From: Sulfurimonas crateris
GTDB taxonomy: Bacteria; Campylobacterota; Campylobacteria; Campylobacterales; Sulfurimonadaceae
DNA: 48,240 nucleotides
Reading direction: 5' to 3'
Assembly (NCBI GenBank): GCA_945870785.1
Contig: CAMBTK010000008.1
Span: 1 to 48,240 of the forward strand
Shown: in pieces, positions 45,370 through 48,240 of the stretch
Position numbering within the stretch: position 1 is the stretch's first letter
Layout of the letters: each line of letters opens with the position of its first letter
The notes under the pieces: generated by a model
Told to the model about the DNA's origin: nothing
Database searches by the model: none
The model's input: the letters and a program-made list of their open reading frames with translations, nothing else
Program-made: the position numbers and the translations under genes

Positions 45370-46422
45370 ATGGTTATAACGCCATATGATAATAGCTTTA
45401 AGCTATGTGAGCATTGGTTCGTCAATGCAAAAAACAATCTTCTTAATGAAGAAATATTAAATTTACAAGTCTTCAGTCATGGGGGATTTCCTAGAACTTT
45501 TCAAATAGTTAAAACGCTTATTAAAACTATTATGAAAGAACAGCAAGAGGAAATTCTTGAAGATAGCAACGACTGTTTTGCAACGAGATTATATTCAGTA
45601 TATTTTACATGGACAACAAACATATCAGATATTAGCTATGAACAAAACAGGAATATAATTTTAGTAACACTACATACACCTGATTTTCTTGAAATTCATA
45701 GACCTATTTTATGTGTTTCACTCAAGGATTATTCTCTTGATCTAAACAGTAGATTTAGAAAAACCCCTCTAAATGAGGAATTTTTAAATAAGCTCGTAAA
45801 TGGCTTAGCACATGATTTAGCAAAACCTGAACTAAGTGAAGTTGAACAATATACGATTTATATCAAGCAACTACCATTAATGGAGCTAATGAAAAATAAA
45901 GAGTATCAAAAAATTGGACACTACATTTATAAAACTATCATTAGAGAACCCTACCATCAAATACTTATAGACACTGAATATAGCTCAAAAAAGTATTGTT
46001 TTCAAAATTTAATTCTTGATGATATTAAAATGTTTGTAAATGAAAAAGTTTTGTTAGCTAGATTGTCTATTATTATATACAGACTATCTTTTTTAGAGTT
46101 TGACAAAGATATATCTGCTATCACTAAATTTTTTAGTCAAAAACTTGCATTAGGAGATAGTGAAAATCTATATTTGGATCATTTAAACTTCATAAGTAGA
46201 GATTTAAACAGTACTTCAAGTTGCAGCGCTTATGATTTGAGATACTTAGAGTCAAAACAAATAGCAAAGGCAAAAGAGATTATCAAAAACCAAAAAAACA
46301 GATATGGAGATGAACCTGAATTTGAATTTGATAGAGAAGCGATATATGAAGCAACATACCTTTCTCATGGAAACATCGAGCAACTAATTCAAATGGAGGT
46401 ACTTAACCATGGCACAAACTGA
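45370..46422 (+). CDS. Unknown 350-aa island protein
   Basis: I do not recognise this protein. Start chosen at the ATG 45370-45372 (MVITPYDNSFKL) because AAGGAG is 7 bases upstream; the frame could extend to 45319. It is soluble and alpha/beta, with SHGGFPRTFQIVKTLI near the N-terminus, LHTPDFLEIHRPILCVSLKD (residues about 105-125) and an acidic helical C-terminus. No signal, membrane helix or known catalytic motif. It lies between the helicase and the pseudo-helicase and overlaps the latter by 14 bases, so these two are made together. A replication accessory role is inference. Confidence 0.75.
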   Translation: MVITPYDNSFKLCEHWFVNAKNNLLNEEILNLQVFSHGGFPRTFQIVKTLIKTIMKEQQEEILEDSNDCFATRLYSVYFTWTTNISDISYEQNRNIILVTLHTPDFLEIHRPILCVSLKDYSLDLNSRFRKTPLNEEFLNKLVNGLAHDLAKPELSEVEQYTIYIKQLPLMELMKNKEYQKIGHYIYKTIIREPYHQILIDTEYSSKKYCFQNLILDDIKMFVNEKVLLARLSIIIYRLSFLEFDKDISAITKFFSQKLALGDSENLYLDHLNFISRDLNSTSSCSAYDLRYLESKQIAKAKEIIKNQKNRYGDEPEFEFDREAIYEATYLSHGNIEQLIQMEVLNHGTN

Positions 46423-48106
46423 ATCAAACTGGTTTATCGATATTTGTGATGACATCATATTCATGCTAGATAACAATGAGTTTAACTACACAAATAGTAC
46501 CATTTATAATAGTTTAATAGTAGAGCTTTTCAAAGATTGTGTAAACTTTACTATTTCTTACAATAATCAAGAATACAATCCTGAGAAATTTTTTGATAGT
46601 TACACACAAGAAGAATTATTAGCTCTTGATATTTTCAAAGCTTTGCTTCGAGAAAGTCGTGAACTTATGGATATAGATATAAATAATTCAGATGATATAG
46701 CTCTTCTGGAATCTTATTTCAATAAAATCGCTTTAACTCTTGATAATGCTACATCTGCTCAAGCGGTTCAAGCTTATAACTCAACACATTTTCCCATGGC
46801 ATCAATTTCAACTGATGCAAATAGCAATTACAAAAAAATCATCAAAGCCCATGAAAAATGGCTTGGTGATTTGGCTCTTATAACGCAACAGCAAAAAAAA
46901 ATAGAACTGGAGCAAAACTTTCTTTATCAAAAAGATATTGACATAAAAAATAGAATTGCTGACAATCACCATAGAACAGTTAATTTACTATGTAATCAAG
47001 ACTTAAAAATATGGAAAGATCAAAATAACAAACTTTACTATAGGCAAAAAGCATTTGAAAAAGAGCAAAAAGTCAGTAAAAATGAGATGGGTGATATTAT
47101 AAATTTTCATCCCAATATATATGACTCTACAAATGATGTTCAAGTCATAGAAGCAGATTATATAATAGTTTCATTATTGCCTACAGTGCGAAAAAATATC
47201 TTCAACCCATTTTCTAATAATGAGTTTATATTTATTTCCAATAACCTATATGATAGAAATACTTTTGAATATACGGAATTATTAAAAAAGAGATTAGTTC
47301 ATGTACGCATTAATCAACTACAACTAGAGATTATGAATCTTAAATCACAACTACACTATTCACAAGCATATTATCAACAGACATCAAACCAGATTATTCA
47401 TAAAGAGCATGAGTTACAATGGCTAAGAGGCTCATTAATTGTCAAAGAGAAAAGCTTTATAGAAGAGTATTTGAGATTAGTTTTTCAAAATGAAAAAGAG
47501 TTTTATTTTTTTATATTTTGGTTAAGTAATTTCTTTTGGACTTTAAGTAAGTCCAATATAGCAGTTATTTTAATAGGAGATAGTGAAACAACAGATATTT
47601 TGGTTGAGTACATTATCAAACCAATCTTCATAAATAACAAAAAATATATGGGTACTATTACAAATGATTCCCTATTAAAAGAAAGTAACGATAATAAGCT
47701 ACTTGAAGATAAAATCTTTTTTCATATCAATAATCTTGGTGCTAAAACAGATTTAAGAAGAGTAAGTAAACTGTTAAGAAATATTGTGAAACCAAACCAT
47801 ATAACTCCTTTTCAAGCATGGGATAATGATGAACCATATATTTACGGCGAATTACTTGTAACATCTGAAAAAGAAAATCCGTACAGCTATTTAAAGAGTA
47901 TTTTTAGTAGTTGTTCTGTACTTAGAGTAAAAAGCATGGATACAATTTTAGATAAACTTAATATGGAATATTCTCAATTTGATAAGAGTATAGCTGATGA
48001 TCTAAATAACTTCGTTAATAAATTAGTAGATTACAGCCAATGCAATAAACTACCCGTTGTGATTAATACTGATGAAAAGTCTTATTTGCACACTATAATG
48101 GCCTGA
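46409..48106 (+). CDS. Degenerate SF3-helicase-like protein (catalytic residues lost), possibly truncated
   Basis: A 565-aa protein; the first 340 residues are unrecognised, with coiled-coil sections (about 150-185 and 305-350). Residues about 368-520 resemble the helicase encoded two genes upstream. FWLSNFFWTLSKSNIAVILIG matches NWLAYMFVFLSKSQVAVVLRG in about half the positions. The ATPase residues are gone: Lys261 of the helicase corresponds to Asp396, Glu304 to Asn442 and Asn352 to Glu487. The chain ends about 90 residues before the matching end of the helicase, at a TGA where an IS3-type element may begin. GGAGG is 9 bases before the ATG, and the frame is fully open, so it is probably expressed. 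Likely a non-catalytic partner of the helicase. Confidence 0.8.
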   Translation: MAQTESNWFIDICDDIIFMLDNNEFNYTNSTIYNSLIVELFKDCVNFTISYNNQEYNPEKFFDSYTQEELLALDIFKALLRESRELMDIDINNSDDIALLESYFNKIALTLDNATSAQAVQAYNSTHFPMASISTDANSNYKKIIKAHEKWLGDLALITQQQKKIELEQNFLYQKDIDIKNRIADNHHRTVNLLCNQDLKIWKDQNNKLYYRQKAFEKEQKVSKNEMGDIINFHPNIYDSTNDVQVIEADYIIVSLLPTVRKNIFNPFSNNEFIFISNNLYDRNTFEYTELLKKRLVHVRINQLQLEIMNLKSQLHYSQAYYQQTSNQIIHKEHELQWLRGSLIVKEKSFIEEYLRLVFQNEKEFYFFIFWLSNFFWTLSKSNIAVILIGDSETTDILVEYIIKPIFINNKKYMGTITNDSLLKESNDNKLLEDKIFFHINNLGAKTDLRRVSKLLRNIVKPNHITPFQAWDNDEPYIYGELLVTSEKENPYSYLKSIFSSCSVLRVKSMDTILDKLNMEYSQFDKSIADDLNNFVNKLVDYSQCNKLPVVINTDEKSYLHTIMA

Positions 48107-48240
48107 AAAATCAAGACAACTTTTCAGCTTAATTAATTTCCACCTCTAGTTGCTACTTTATACTACACTTTTTAAATATTCAAGATAGAGATTCATTGGT
48201 TTTTGATAACCTATGCTTGAATGAAATCTCTTAAAATTAT
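48104..48240 (-). mobile_element. IS3-family insertion sequence, one end only
   Basis: The right edge of the window holds the 3' end of an IS3-type transposase gene and its flank. The other end is outside, so the inverted repeat cannot be compared. I place the boundary tentatively at 48104, where TGAAAAATC begins, because IS3-family ends start with TG and lie some 50 bases from the transposase stop. The stop codon of the 565-aa gene would then be the first bases of the element. TGAAAA...TTTTCA (48104-48127) can also form a small hairpin. Confidence 0.5.
48158..48240 (-). CDS. IS3-family transposase (OrfB), C-terminal fragment
   Basis: The minus strand of the last 83 bases encodes FKRFHSSIGYQKPMNLYLEY then LKSVV and a TAA. 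RxHSSxGYxxPxxxY is the conserved C-terminal end of IS3-family integrase-type transposases. The rest lies beyond the window. It is read towards the 565-aa gene. Confidence 0.82.
   Translation of the reverse strand, partial: NFKRFHSSIGYQKPMNLYLEYLKSVV

Overview
The window looks like a chromosome segment of a Campylobacterota (Epsilonproteobacteria) bacterium, most likely Sulfurimonas or a close relative. The base composition is AT-rich and genes are densely packed. Helicobacter/Campylobacter-like neighbourhoods are present: porGDAB, ccoNOQP followed by a DUF4006 gene, DUF507-carA, and purA next to fliJ. A porGDAB set beside a microaerobic cbb3 oxidase fits a chemolithoautotroph using the reductive TCA cycle, but that is inference from family knowledge. 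No species is claimed.

Region 1 (1-11.7 kb, almost all minus strand): partial cdsA, a 102-aa acidic protein, a possible 33-aa ORF, an rqcH/NFACT gene, a PAS-GGDEF-EAL regulator, a plus-strand 32-aa lysine-rich gene, the porG-D-A-B operon, an oligopeptide-type binding protein with a HAD phosphatase, rplM-rpsI, and a secreted NlpC/P60 peptidase.

Region 2 (11.7-22.2 kb): one uninterrupted minus-strand array, ccoN-O-Q-P, DUF4006, a 29-aa membrane peptide, a TPM-like protein, fixH-like, addB, VF530/DUF2132, addA. Spacing suggests that respiration and recombination-repair genes may be co-transcribed.

Region 3 (22.2-41 kb): carA-DUF507, a membrane GGDEF-EAL protein, fliJ-motE, purA-hisZ-class V aminotransferase, uppP, a 30-aa ORF behind a sigma-54-like motif, rdgB, a YajR-like MFS transporter, an ABC exporter, a membrane-anchored GH17-like protein, infC-thrS and ilvD. 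The order thrS-infC is typical, but rpmI and rplT do not follow infC.

Region 4 (41.1-48.2 kb): a four-tRNA cluster (Gly-GCC, Leu-TAA, Cys-GCA, Ser-TGA) with a strong promoter, then an apparent genomic island starting at the 3' end of tRNA-Ser. The island carries an unknown 449-aa gene read towards the tRNA. Divergent from it are an AlpA-like helix-turn-helix gene, a 48-aa gene, an SF3/D5-type helicase (DUF5906-like), an unknown 350-aa gene and a 565-aa gene. The C-terminal part of the 565-aa protein resembles the same helicase but has lost the key ATPase residues. An IS3-family element enters at the right edge and may have cut off the 3' end of that gene. No integrase or second attachment site is inside the window. 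The paired active and inactive helicase is the most novel-looking feature here.
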